A DNA stretch of 64,000 bases from Gammaproteobacteria bacterium (GTDB lineage Bacteria; Pseudomonadota; Gammaproteobacteria; Steroidobacterales; Steroidobacteraceae), in contig CANGBB010000002.1 of NCBI GenBank assembly GCA_947452065.1, forward strand, positions 310,001-374,000, in the 5' to 3' direction. Shown here one piece after another: positions 56,546 through 64,000 of the stretch. The first letter of the stretch is position 1, and each line of letters opens with the position of its first letter. The translations under genes were made by a program, and so were the position numbers. A model generated the notes under the pieces. It was not told the DNA's origin, ran no database searches, and was given only the letters and a program-made list of their open reading frames with translations.

Positions 56546-56878
56546 TCATTTGGTGCTCTCCCTGGCTTTTTCAGAGATAAAAGCCTCTAGGTCCGCTCTG
56601 CGGACTCGAACTGATCGCCCGACGTTGAATGAGCGGATCTGCCGCGCCGTGACCAAGCGCCGGATCGTTTTGAGCGAGACGCGTAAGCAGGCGGCGGTTT
56701 CTGAAAGCGTAAGGATCTCTGGTGCTGCTACGATTGGCTTGCTGAGTAGCCCGGATTCGGTAGTGGTCAGAGGGGGTCTATTGCCCGGTTCGTCTGTCGC
56801 TGCCGCCCAAGATGGGATGAGAGCGCACTCCACCGCTTCAGCGGCGCATTTGGGCTCTCGATGACGGCGAATGTTCAT
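56546..56878 (-). CDS. Excisionase/MerR-like helix-turn-helix protein
   Basis: A 110-residue DNA-binding protein. Residues ~53-105 are an excisionase-family winged HTH: ILTLSETAACLRVSLKTIRRLV, then IRSFNVGRSVRVRRADLEAFI. The N-terminal ~50 residues are unrelated and probably disordered. It lies directly upstream of the tandem recombinases, with the inverted repeat between them, suggesting it directs excision or regulates the operon. Confidence 0.8.
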   Translation of the reverse strand: MNIRRHREPKCAAEAVECALIPSWAAATDEPGNRPPLTTTESGLLSKPIVAAPEILTLSETAACLRVSLKTIRRLVTARQIRSFNVGRSVRVRRADLEAFISEKARESTK

Positions 56879-56997
56879 GCGCCGATTCTGAATCTGCCGG
56901 GTAAACGGGCGCCACGTAAAACCGACCCGAAACCTCTAGGGAAATTGAAGAGGTTTTGTGAGATTCATGCCGGCTGGAGTAGAATCCTAAAAACACT

Positions 56998-57025
56998 GAG
57001 AGTTCGAAACTCTATCGATCCGCCA
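56998..57025 (+). other. tRNA 3'-end-like fragment (possible attachment-site remnant)
   Basis: GAGAGTTCGAAACTCTATCG followed by ATCCGCCA mimics a T-arm, acceptor strand, discriminator and CCA. It matches the tRNA-Arg 3' end at 20 of 28 positions by hand alignment, mostly in the T-arm and CCA. No complementary acceptor strand is seen upstream, so it is not a complete tRNA. The acceptor part differs from tRNA-Arg, so it may derive from another tRNA. Confidence 0.35.
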
Positions 57026-57070
57026 GAACAAGTCCTGCAAACTCGCTCAGTTGGGTTGTCAGGCGCTCAG

Positions 57071-57095
57071 AGCCCCGCACCATGCGGGGCTTTTT
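57071..57095 (+). terminator. Rho-independent terminator
   Basis: GCCCCGC-ACCAT-GCGGGGC followed by TTTTT forms an 8-bp stem (including A57071/T57091) with a five-base loop and U-run. It is oriented for plus-strand transcription, although no plus-strand gene remains nearby. It may have served the tRNA whose 3'-like end lies just upstream. Confidence 0.8.
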
Positions 57096-57273
57096 GCTAT
57101 GGGCTCCTGACTGACCCCGTAGCCACCCACCCCCGTAAACCGTCTCAAACCCCGTTTCGTCTCAGAACCTCCTGACTTTTTCGCCGTGGTACGGCAGGAG
57201 GGGTGTGACAAAAAATCGGCGTTTCGGTGCCGTACCGTTTGAACAAGTCCAAGGTGAACCGTTCCCTCCCGTG

Positions 57274-57663
57274 CTAGTCATCGCCTGCAACGTCGGGTTT
57301 GGGAACCTCCGGTGCCTCGGGTAAAAGATCGAGAAGCTCCAGGAGCGCCTGTACGTCGAAGTCGATCGAAGTGTCGCCTTGCTCGATCCACCAGCCAGCC
57401 CCCATGCCGCCAAAACTGCCCCAGTACGTCTCCTGCCATTCGTAGACTTTGGCGTCGCCAACCCAGAGTTCACTGTACTGGACCACTTCGGTGTAGGAAT
57501 TTGGGTCAGTGATGAATTCAGGTTCATCGGGGTTCGTCACAACCTTTAGTTCAATTCCCTGTTCCCGTAGCTGCTGGATTCTTTCGGGCAATTGATCGTC
57601 CAACTCGCTGTCGGCTAGATCGCAAAGTTCTTTGAAGATCTCAGAGGGATTTAAGTTGCTCAT
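57274..57663 (-). CDS. Small acidic protein downstream of the methyltransferase
   Basis: A 129-residue acidic protein with no recognised family. Residues 1-50 look helical and charged (SEIFKELCDLADSELDDQLPERI). The centre is aromatic and glycine-rich (YWGSFGGMGAGWWIEQG), and the end is Leu/Pro/Asp-rich. It follows the methyltransferase gene by 17 bases on the same strand, so it is likely part of the same operon; it might be an accessory or inhibitor subunit, but that is only positional inference. Confidence 0.6.
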   Translation of the reverse strand: MSNLNPSEIFKELCDLADSELDDQLPERIQQLREQGIELKVVTNPDEPEFITDPNSYTEVVQYSELWVGDAKVYEWQETYWGSFGGMGAGWWIEQGDTSIDFDVQALLELLDLLPEAPEVPKPDVAGDD

Positions 57664-57680
57664 AGGTCTAACTAGACTAT

Positions 57681-60600
57681 TTACGCCCCATCACTCGACT
57701 GGAAAGCATCTGGCCAACCGCCATGCTGCTCGATCACCTTGTCGATCTCTGCCATGAGCCGGATCGTCTCGGACAGGGCGACGATGACTTTCTGGTAGTG
57801 GGTGATGTCTTTCTTCGAGAGCATGCGGCCTTTGCGGTCCTTGATCCATTTCTCGCAGACCTGGTAGCTGCCAACGTGAAAGTTCCATACCTCTTCGCAC
57901 ACACCCTGGAAGCCAGTGGTCTGAGCCTTGTCAAGCCAGACGGTGTCTCGCGACCACGAGACCTTTTCCACTACTGGGTCCCGTCCGCCAATAAACTCAG
58001 TTATTTGATGCTCCAGCCTAGGTGATTCCAGTAGATGTAGGGAGATAAGCTCACTGCCGAGCCTAGCAAGCGGTCGGAACAGTGCCAAATTACCGGTCAA
58101 AGGCAGACGCGGAAAGTCTGACTTAAGCAAACTCGCGTAGCGAGCGCGATAGTTCTGAGAATAGAGAATGGAGTAGACATAATCGAAGACTTCACTAGAG
58201 TTTAACGGTTCTATTCCAAGCCGCTCGGCAAACACTTTCAAAAAGCCAGGCGTGTAGTTACTTTGAATTTCGGCATCGGCGAATAGTTCGCTGTCTCGTC
58301 TTCCAGCGCCGTCGCTTTTAAGGTACAGAGGAAAAGCACTGGTGCTTTCTCGGCTCTTGTTCGAAACGGAACAACAGTCGGAAGGAATCCGGGTTACGAA
58401 GGCATGTGCGAACCCCTCAGTTATTTGCTGCTGTGAAACCAGCAGCGCCAAATTTCTCTGACCATCAAGATGCTGCATCGTCGGACGCGCGGTGTATCGA
58501 ACTATGTCATCAGAATATATGATAGTACGAGTATCGAACGGCCTGCAGAGAGCGGGTACTATTGGACTCTCAGTCTTGGAATCGCGTAGCTTTTGCCGTG
58601 CTGGTTTGAGCTGCCAAAGCGGGGTATCTTTGAGCTCGTATGCTTCGCGTAGTTGGCTTTCTGGCACCTCAAAATCAATGAACTCTTCCAATCGACTCCG
58701 CATTTCCTGCGCGGTAAAAGCATATGCAAACTTGTCCTTGTGCGTCTTGATGCCGCTTGAGAACTTTATGACGGAATCGCGCAATGAGGGCCATGACAAG
58801 TATTCCGCCCCCATCTTGTTTTCAACTGGGGCCAAGAGGTAAAAAGGCGATGCTGGAGAGAGTGCTGTCCAAGTTGTCGTGCCGAATGAATGCTTGGCTA
58901 AGAAGTCATACTTCGCGCTGCGCTGCCCGATACTTTCAGATCGATCGATTCGTGAGATAGTTTTGGAGCCAGCGTTGTTCCGCATCAAAGAGATGCAGAC
59001 ACCTTGCTGAATATCGAACACATTTTCATCCCGACTCCCGTGCTCATCGACTTCGGACTTTTTTTGACTGCCGTGTAAGTCAAAAATGCTTATGGCGGGA
59101 AACGACACAACGAGGTGTTGGCGCATTCCACGAAAGCTTCTGCTGTCTAAAAAGGAATTGTTCGAGATGTAGCCAACTATTCCTCTACCAGCTGTGAGAA
59201 TTCCACACTCTGCTAATCGGATGAACTTGATGTAATCGTCCTGAAGATTTTTCTCGAACTGAAGTGCATTTCGCTCTTTTATTCTCTCGCCATCTACAAA
59301 CTTGTAGTCTTTAATCAACTTCCTAGCTGTCTCGTTCAAGTTTGCCGATTGAATGCTGTAGGGCGGGTTGCCGATGATGACGGTGAAACGTTTGTGGCGT
59401 TTGATTTCGTTCACGGCGGCAGCTTCGTGGGCGAGGGCGTCGAAGCCGATGAGGGGGAGCTGTTTCACCCACGGCTCGAGCGCATTGGTTAGGTATATGC
59501 GGGCGCGTTCCTCGGTGTCAAAGCGGTAGCCGGTCTCGGCAAGCTTGAGCCCGATCTTCATATGGGCGATGGCGTAGGGGGCCATCATCAGCTCGAAGGC
59601 GTGGAGGCGCGGGAGGAGGTGCTGCGGCACGTAGTCGTTCCACGCGGCGCGCTGCTGGGCTTCGGTGAGGCGCTGCTGCTTCCACTTCGCCGCGAGGGTG
59701 CGGTGGATCACGTCGATGGCTTCGACGAGGAAGGTGGCTGTGCCAGTGGCAGGGTCGAGAATCTGGACGAAGGGCTCGTCCGGGGAGATCGTCCGCGTCT
59801 CATTGGGATCATCCGTGTGAGGCGGAAGTTTCAGACCGGGGTGTTTTTTAAGCATCTCACCCCAAGTGGTGGTGTCAGCGAGACCGTCCTCCAGCCCGAA
59901 CTCGGTCTGCAGTAGTTCATGCACGCTGCGCACTATGTAAGAAACGACCGGCTGCGGCGTGTAAAAAACACCGCGGTCCTTGCGGATGCGCTTGTCGTAG
60001 GCCTGCAGGAATCCTTCAAAGAAGTGGACGACCGGATCTTCTTGGCGATTGCGGTCGCCAAAGTCGCGCAGGACCGCCTCCATCTTGGCTTCGTCGAGAA
60101 GCTCCACGACATCTGACACGCCGAGTTCGTCGAAGTCGATACCTGCTCCATCTACTTTTCCTTGCCGCCCCCCTACCTTGAGGAAGGTCTGCATCAGCTC
60201 CCTAAGGAAGGGACTGGTCCGCATGTGGGCCGCAAAGTCGTCCGCCGTCTTTTTGGTCGGGTCCGCGATGCGTGATGACAGAAGGCCGTAAGAGATTGTC
60301 TGCGCGTACATGTCCGCGAAGCCCTCAGCATCCAGGTCATGGATCAGGGACTCCTGGAAAGCTTTCATCAACTTGGTCAAGGGGCCACGGGAAGACTCGA
60401 TAGAAATCGCAGCACGGATGCGGTCGCGAATCGCGCAGGCAAGCTCGGCCAGTCGGATGGAGAGCCGCTCTGCCGTGGTGATGACCTCGCGATGGCCCAG
60501 CGTGAACGCACTGCGCCAGCGGCGGCGCCATTCGTCGACGTTGTTGTCATCTTGTGGCCAGGCGAGGTTTTCCGTTAGTTCGCGGGCCACCGCGTCCAGG

Positions 60601-61082
60601 TGCAGGGGAGTGTCCTGATGGTCCCAACCCAGGACCTTCAAAGTGGGCAAGTCCTGCCGACTGGCGGGCCTTGCGAAGTGCGCAAAGCTTATCTGGCGAG
60701 AGCCACCTAGACCATAGTTAGATACGAAGAGCAGATCATCGGCCTCCCAGCCTGCACGATCCGCAATATTGGCCGACGCGCGTTTTTTGATTGCTACTTG
60801 GCTAAGAACACGTCGCAATGCCACCACAGGAAGGCTTTTGGGCTCGAACTTGACGAAGAAGATGCCCCAAGGTTGCCGTGCAGAGAGTGGACGAAGGCGC
60901 TTTATTTCCTGGATCTTTGCAGCGTTCTCAGGGTTGATGCCAAGCTCCTCCGCTGTGTAATCGAAGGTCAGTTCTTCAAAGTCATCGCCGTCTATTGGCC
61001 AGCCCATGTGATCGCGTAGATAGCGCACAAGCTGATCAAAGCGCTGGATGCGTGCGAGCTCGGCTCGGTGATCAATTGCCAT
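57681..61082 (-). CDS. Type ISP-like DNA methyltransferase/specificity protein
   Basis: A 1133-residue N6-adenine-type methyltransferase. Residues ~1-340 form an N-terminal region with RQPWGIFFVKFEPKSLPVV, likely coupling. DRGVFYTPQPVVSYIV near 370 is typical of gamma-class MTases. The SAM motif is LDPATGTATFLVEAID (about 445), and the catalytic motif is VIIGNPPYS (about 572). After that, DDYIKFIRLAE, NNSFLDSRSFRGMRQ, DLHGSQKK and DENVFDIQQGVCI are hallmarks of Type ISP enzymes, leading into a target-recognition region. It has no helicase or nuclease of its own; these are in the upstream gene 4 bases away. The C-terminal half is visibly AT-richer. Confidence 0.88.
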   Translation of the reverse strand: MAIDHRAELARIQRFDQLVRYLRDHMGWPIDGDDFEELTFDYTAEELGINPENAAKIQEIKRLRPLSARQPWGIFFVKFEPKSLPVVALRRVLSQVAIKKRASANIADRAGWEADDLLFVSNYGLGGSRQISFAHFARPASRQDLPTLKVLGWDHQDTPLHLDAVARELTENLAWPQDDNNVDEWRRRWRSAFTLGHREVITTAERLSIRLAELACAIRDRIRAAISIESSRGPLTKLMKAFQESLIHDLDAEGFADMYAQTISYGLLSSRIADPTKKTADDFAAHMRTSPFLRELMQTFLKVGGRQGKVDGAGIDFDELGVSDVVELLDEAKMEAVLRDFGDRNRQEDPVVHFFEGFLQAYDKRIRKDRGVFYTPQPVVSYIVRSVHELLQTEFGLEDGLADTTTWGEMLKKHPGLKLPPHTDDPNETRTISPDEPFVQILDPATGTATFLVEAIDVIHRTLAAKWKQQRLTEAQQRAAWNDYVPQHLLPRLHAFELMMAPYAIAHMKIGLKLAETGYRFDTEERARIYLTNALEPWVKQLPLIGFDALAHEAAAVNEIKRHKRFTVIIGNPPYSIQSANLNETARKLIKDYKFVDGERIKERNALQFEKNLQDDYIKFIRLAECGILTAGRGIVGYISNNSFLDSRSFRGMRQHLVVSFPAISIFDLHGSQKKSEVDEHGSRDENVFDIQQGVCISLMRNNAGSKTISRIDRSESIGQRSAKYDFLAKHSFGTTTWTALSPASPFYLLAPVENKMGAEYLSWPSLRDSVIKFSSGIKTHKDKFAYAFTAQEMRSRLEEFIDFEVPESQLREAYELKDTPLWQLKPARQKLRDSKTESPIVPALCRPFDTRTIIYSDDIVRYTARPTMQHLDGQRNLALLVSQQQITEGFAHAFVTRIPSDCCSVSNKSRESTSAFPLYLKSDGAGRRDSELFADAEIQSNYTPGFLKVFAERLGIEPLNSSEVFDYVYSILYSQNYRARYASLLKSDFPRLPLTGNLALFRPLARLGSELISLHLLESPRLEHQITEFIGGRDPVVEKVSWSRDTVWLDKAQTTGFQGVCEEVWNFHVGSYQVCEKWIKDRKGRMLSKKDITHYQKVIVALSETIRLMAEIDKVIEQHGGWPDAFQSSDGA

Positions 61083-61086
61083 TGCT

Positions 61087-64000
61087 TCAACCCTCGTTTA
61101 GTTCCATCCAGCACTTGAGCACGGGTTTGACGCCGACGGGTGCATCGACACGCTTGAGATAACTGCTCTTGATGTGCTTCTCAATCTTGTTTCGGACATC
61201 CATAAGAGTCTGGGCAGGCGTCTTGCATAAGCGAGGTGTTTCCACCGCGCTGCGGATGCTGACTACGATATCCCCGGCCTCCTCGCGGATGGCATCTCGG
61301 CCCAGGTCGTAGAGGTACCATCGGGTGGTGCCAGCGGCCTCAGTGAATTCGCCAGCTTCCTTATCCAGGGCCGGCAGGGCGTAGCAGAAGAAGACGCCCA
61401 CGGTGCCGCGGGCCACCTTCTTTCGCCCACTGAAGAGCGAGCCGGGCAGCGCATTCAGGCGCGCTTCCAGCGATGGGTCGGCCTGCAGGAGGTCTTGGTA
61501 CTCCAGGTGCATGTCCTCCACGGCCGTACGGGTGCCTTCGTAGGCGTGGTTGAACTCCTTGAGCGCCTCGAAGTTGTCCTCCGGCGTCAGGAGCTTCTTG
61601 CCCTCGATACCCAGGGTCTTGGAAATCAGCAGCGTCTTCTGCGTGACCTTGCTATAAAGCGTGAGGATGGCGTTTAGCTCGTCGGGGGGCAGGAAGTTCC
61701 AAAAGATCACCTTGCCACGTGAGGGAGCCATCTCTGGGTGATCGGCTACGAGCCGTTTCTCGACCTCAGGGTTCATCCGGCGGTCCACCCGGCCGATACG
61801 CTGCATGAGCCGAACTGGATTCCAGTGGATGTCGTAGTTGATCATCCTGCAGGCGTCCTGGAGGTTGAGTCCTTCGGACAGGACGTCGGTGGAGATCAGC
61901 ACGCGAATCTCCTGCCTGCCTTTCGCAATCAACTCTGCCGAAGTCGTGCCGTTGTAGTAGGGCGCGAAGCGCTTGATGACGTCTGCGCGATTTCCCTTGG
62001 TAGCACTGTCCACCTCGCCCACGCCTTGAATGCCTGCCTTGTCGAGCTCCCGCTTCAGATAGCGGGCCGTGTCGGCAAACTCGGTGAACACCAGCACCTT
62101 CTCGTTGACGAGATCCTTCGTGCCAAGAAGCCGGATGAGCTTCTGAAGTTTGTCGTCATGCTTGGGCTGGAACTTCTGGGCTTCCTCAATGAAATGGATC
62201 AGTTGGTCGAGATCGCGGTAGGTTTCCGTCAGCATCGCCGCAATGTCGTACTCCTTTGAGTCCAGGCGCACGACGGCGTCTAGCAACTCCAGGGGGACGA
62301 TGTCCTCATCTTCGGCGTCCTCCCCTTCATCTCCCCACAGCTCACGCTGATGCTTCACCGCATATCCCAGCGCTGCGGCGTTATGGAGCTTCCACTGCTC
62401 CAGCTTCTTCTTCTGCGCTGCGGTTTCGCTGTGAATCTCGATGAAAGCCAGCAGCTTCTGGAGCAATCGCTCGCATGACACCTCGAAGGCTGCCACCGAG
62501 CTCTCGAAGCGTTTGAGGAAATTGGTGCGGATCAGGCCTACGACCTGCTTTTGCTGGTTCTGTTCGAAAGGGTTGATCGACGCGTCGGTTCCCTTATACC
62601 AGGCCAAGGGGTAGTACATCGGCAGAGCAAACAGAGGGTTAATTCGCTTAAACGCGTTCTCGAACATATCGAGCAACCGACCATAGGTCTTTTTGATGGA
62701 GTACTCAGCAACTTGCGGAGCCTTGCGGTCCGGAAAAGCAGCGGCCTTGCCCGTCTCCCGAATCTGGCTCTCTCGAGCATATGCGCGGCTACGCTGCACT
62801 ACTAAGTGCTGAAAGATGGTGTCCTTGGCTAAGAGCTCTTCCGCCTCTTCCATGTGCTCCGAAACATCGGTGATGTCGTGCGCGACGCGCTTACGCAGAT
62901 CCCTCTCCATCTGGGCAAAATGCGCCACCAGGTTGTTGACGCCCAGGGTCCGAGCAAAGAATGCGGGGTCTTTGCGTGTGAACAATTCGGCCAAATGCCG
63001 AAAGTCAGTGATCCGGTTATTGATAGGGGTAGCAGTTAGAAGGAATACCGTCTTTCCTCTAAGCTCACCATTGAGAAGTTCGAAAAGGCGGTAGTAGCGA
63101 GAAGGCTCGATGTCCTGTCCGTCGCCGGCGCGGCCTGGGTTCCGGAAGTGGTGAGCCTCGTCAATCACAATTGCATCAGCTAGCTCTGATAAACGTCGGA
63201 ATCGGTCTGGGAACTCGCCCTTTCGACCTAAGTCGGTATGTGCGAACACTGCCAAATTGCTAAAGTCAGAGCCACCACCGATGTGCGGCAACCACTCCTT
63301 GAGGTGTGGTTCCCAAACGCCTTCCTTAGCGGCCTTAGGGGCGAACAAGACCACCCTCTTGTTCTCGTGCAAAACCAGCCGCTCAATGAGCATCAGGCCA
63401 ACAAAGGTCTTGCCTAAGCCTACGCCATCACAGAGAAAGGCTCCGCCATGCTGACGAGCTATCTTCATCAAGGCCCAATAGGCCTCCTTTTGGTAGCGGT
63501 CGATTCTCGGGAACATCTTCGACCGCGTTTCGTCCCATTCGCTTGCGGTGAGCTCGTGACCGCGGAAGAACTCTTGCAAGGCTTTGGCATAAACGTCGAA
63601 AGGCGTGTACTCGCGAACATGCCGCTCGACCACGTCAATCACCGCGTCGGTGATCTCTGAGGCTTCGTTCCAGTGAATCTCGAACCACTCCTGCAGCTGG
63701 GCGACCTCGCGCGCGCTCTGGATCTGTACGTTGAGTTCTATATTTTGGGTGAGCCCAGGCCCTGTGAAATTACTCGAACCAACTAAGGCCTGTGCCCCGA
63801 CCACCTCTAAGCGAGCATGAGTGATGTAAGCCTTGGCGTGGAATTTACTTTTGTCATACACGCGGCATTCGATCTTTTTACTCCGCAGTGCCTCAAGGAT
63901 GGCAGGTACTCTCTCGAGAAAAGGTTCCGGCGTTTTTTGCTGCTCAATGCTTTGATCGAGTACTTGCGATACATCGCTCCTTACCGAATCAAGGAGAGCT
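61087..64000 (-). CDS. PLD-nuclease/SNF2-type helicase, 5' end outside window
   Basis: The frame stays open to base 64000; the ORF-track start at 63861 is an internal GTG, and at least 46 more codons precede it. Domains in order: a phospholipase-D-type nuclease half with the HxK motif FHAKAYI and GSSNFTGPGL; then a superfamily 2 helicase with GVGLGKTFVGL (Walker A), VIDEAHHFRNPG (DEAH), TATPINNR, STDVLSEGLNLQ and QRIGRVDRR (motif VI); then a ~220-residue C-terminal region. It is likely a DNA translocase that cleaves DNA with the PLD domain and partners the downstream methyltransferase. Host-defence function is inferred from domain pairing and island location. Confidence 0.87.
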   Translation of the reverse strand, partial: ALLDSVRSDVSQVLDQSIEQQKTPEPFLERVPAILEALRSKKIECRVYDKSKFHAKAYITHARLEVVGAQALVGSSNFTGPGLTQNIELNVQIQSAREVAQLQEWFEIHWNEASEITDAVIDVVERHVREYTPFDVYAKALQEFFRGHELTASEWDETRSKMFPRIDRYQKEAYWALMKIARQHGGAFLCDGVGLGKTFVGLMLIERLVLHENKRVVLFAPKAAKEGVWEPHLKEWLPHIGGGSDFSNLAVFAHTDLGRKGEFPDRFRRLSELADAIVIDEAHHFRNPGRAGDGQDIEPSRYYRLFELLNGELRGKTVFLLTATPINNRITDFRHLAELFTRKDPAFFARTLGVNNLVAHFAQMERDLRKRVAHDITDVSEHMEEAEELLAKDTIFQHLVVQRSRAYARESQIRETGKAAAFPDRKAPQVAEYSIKKTYGRLLDMFENAFKRINPLFALPMYYPLAWYKGTDASINPFEQNQQKQVVGLIRTNFLKRFESSVAAFEVSCERLLQKLLAFIEIHSETAAQKKKLEQWKLHNAAALGYAVKHQRELWGDEGEDAEDEDIVPLELLDAVVRLDSKEYDIAAMLTETYRDLDQLIHFIEEAQKFQPKHDDKLQKLIRLLGTKDLVNEKVLVFTEFADTARYLKRELDKAGIQGVGEVDSATKGNRADVIKRFAPYYNGTTSAELIAKGRQEIRVLISTDVLSEGLNLQDACRMINYDIHWNPVRLMQRIGRVDRRMNPEVEKRLVADHPEMAPSRGKVIFWNFLPPDELNAILTLYSKVTQKTLLISKTLGIEGKKLLTPEDNFEALKEFNHAYEGTRTAVEDMHLEYQDLLQADPSLEARLNALPGSLFSGRKKVARGTVGVFFCYALPALDKEAGEFTEAAGTTRWYLYDLGRDAIREEAGDIVVSIRSAVETPRLCKTPAQTLMDVRNKIEKHIKSSYLKRVDAPVGVKPVLKCWMELNEG

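Larger units (their letters stand above)
56879..57273. other. Intergenic region with tRNA-like remnant and terminator
   Basis: A 395-base gap without a convincing gene. It holds a tRNA-3'-end-like sequence, a plus-strand rho-independent terminator, and a C-rich stretch after 57110. A 121-residue minus-strand frame overlapping its end is judged a shadow of the acidic protein gene. Confidence 0.6.

Noticed and set aside
56950-57025. A complete tRNA ending at 57025
   Set aside because: No upstream strand pairs with the acceptor-like TCGATCC, and no anticodon or D-arm can be folded; only the 3' end is tRNA-like.
57162-57527. 121-residue minus-strand ORF before the acidic protein gene
   Set aside because: It overlaps the acidic protein in another frame, and its composition is not protein-like.
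57681-64000. Assignment to DISARM, BREX or Mokosh
   Set aside because: The helicase-PLD and methyltransferase parts superficially fit pieces of these, but no DUF1998, PglZ/BrxC or other diagnostic genes are in the window and the methyltransferase has Type ISP hallmarks.
1-64000. CRISPR array, rRNA operon, insertion sequence or complete prophage
   Set aside because: No spaced direct repeats, rRNA sequence, DDE transposase or phage structural genes were seen on either strand.

Overview
The window is a 64 kb piece of a high-GC gammaproteobacterial chromosome. The evidence is the run of blocks typical of that class: lepA-lepB-rnc-era-recO-pdxJ-acpS, csiV-mfd-lolC/E/D, comEC-exbB-exbD-msbA-lpxK-ycaR-kdsB, rne/rluC and yceD-rpmF-fabH. 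Codon use is strongly GC-biased. The gene order suits a Xanthomonadales/Nevskiales/Steroidobacterales-like lineage, but sequence reading alone cannot fix the genus. The left edge cuts lepA and the right edge cuts a helicase gene.

Layout, 1-50.8 kb (core). A plus-strand operon of translation, RNA and lipid housekeeping genes (lepA to rlmD) comes first. It is followed by a degenerate LOV/GGDEF-like protein, a small secreted protein, and the csiV-mfd pair on the minus strand. Next are the lipoprotein-release ABC transporter, a DUF2062 protein, a ComEC with an apparently dead C-terminal nuclease domain, an ExbB/ExbD energy module, and lipid A/KDO genes in which lpxK runs in frame into a Trm112-like gene. 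The RNase E gene diverges from rluC. The maf gene converges on rluC and diverges from yceD-rpmF-fabH. A minus-strand membrane cluster (htpX, desaturase, Cfa-type methyltransferase, FAD-linked oxidase) may be read from a heat-shock-type promoter. Then come an extremely acidic protein, proB-proA, a haem lipoprotein and a two-gene RND efflux pump. A minus-strand molybdenum-cofactor operon (moeA-moaA-moaC-mobA/moaD-moaE) is headed by a TonB-dependent receptor, which suggests, without proving, that the receptor imports molybdate or a related ligand.

Layout, 50.8-64 kb (accessory). A tRNA-Arg(TCG) gene marks the junction. Everything to its right lies on the minus strand and looks like a genomic island. 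It contains a large serine recombinase whose reading frame ends inside the tRNA, a small ORF, an unknown protein, two overlapping tandem tyrosine recombinases, and an excisionase-like HTH protein. A tRNA-3'-end-like remnant with a rho-independent terminator follows, then an acidic unknown protein and a two-gene putative defence system. That system pairs a PLD-nuclease/SNF2-type helicase (5' end outside the window) with a 1133-residue methyltransferase that carries Type ISP-like methyltransferase and specificity motifs. The pair resembles a Type ISP restriction-modification enzyme split over two genes, with a PLD-type nuclease on the helicase. It is the best candidate here for a poorly described system. 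Base composition drops sharply inside the methyltransferase's C-terminal half, as expected for exchange of the target-recognition part.
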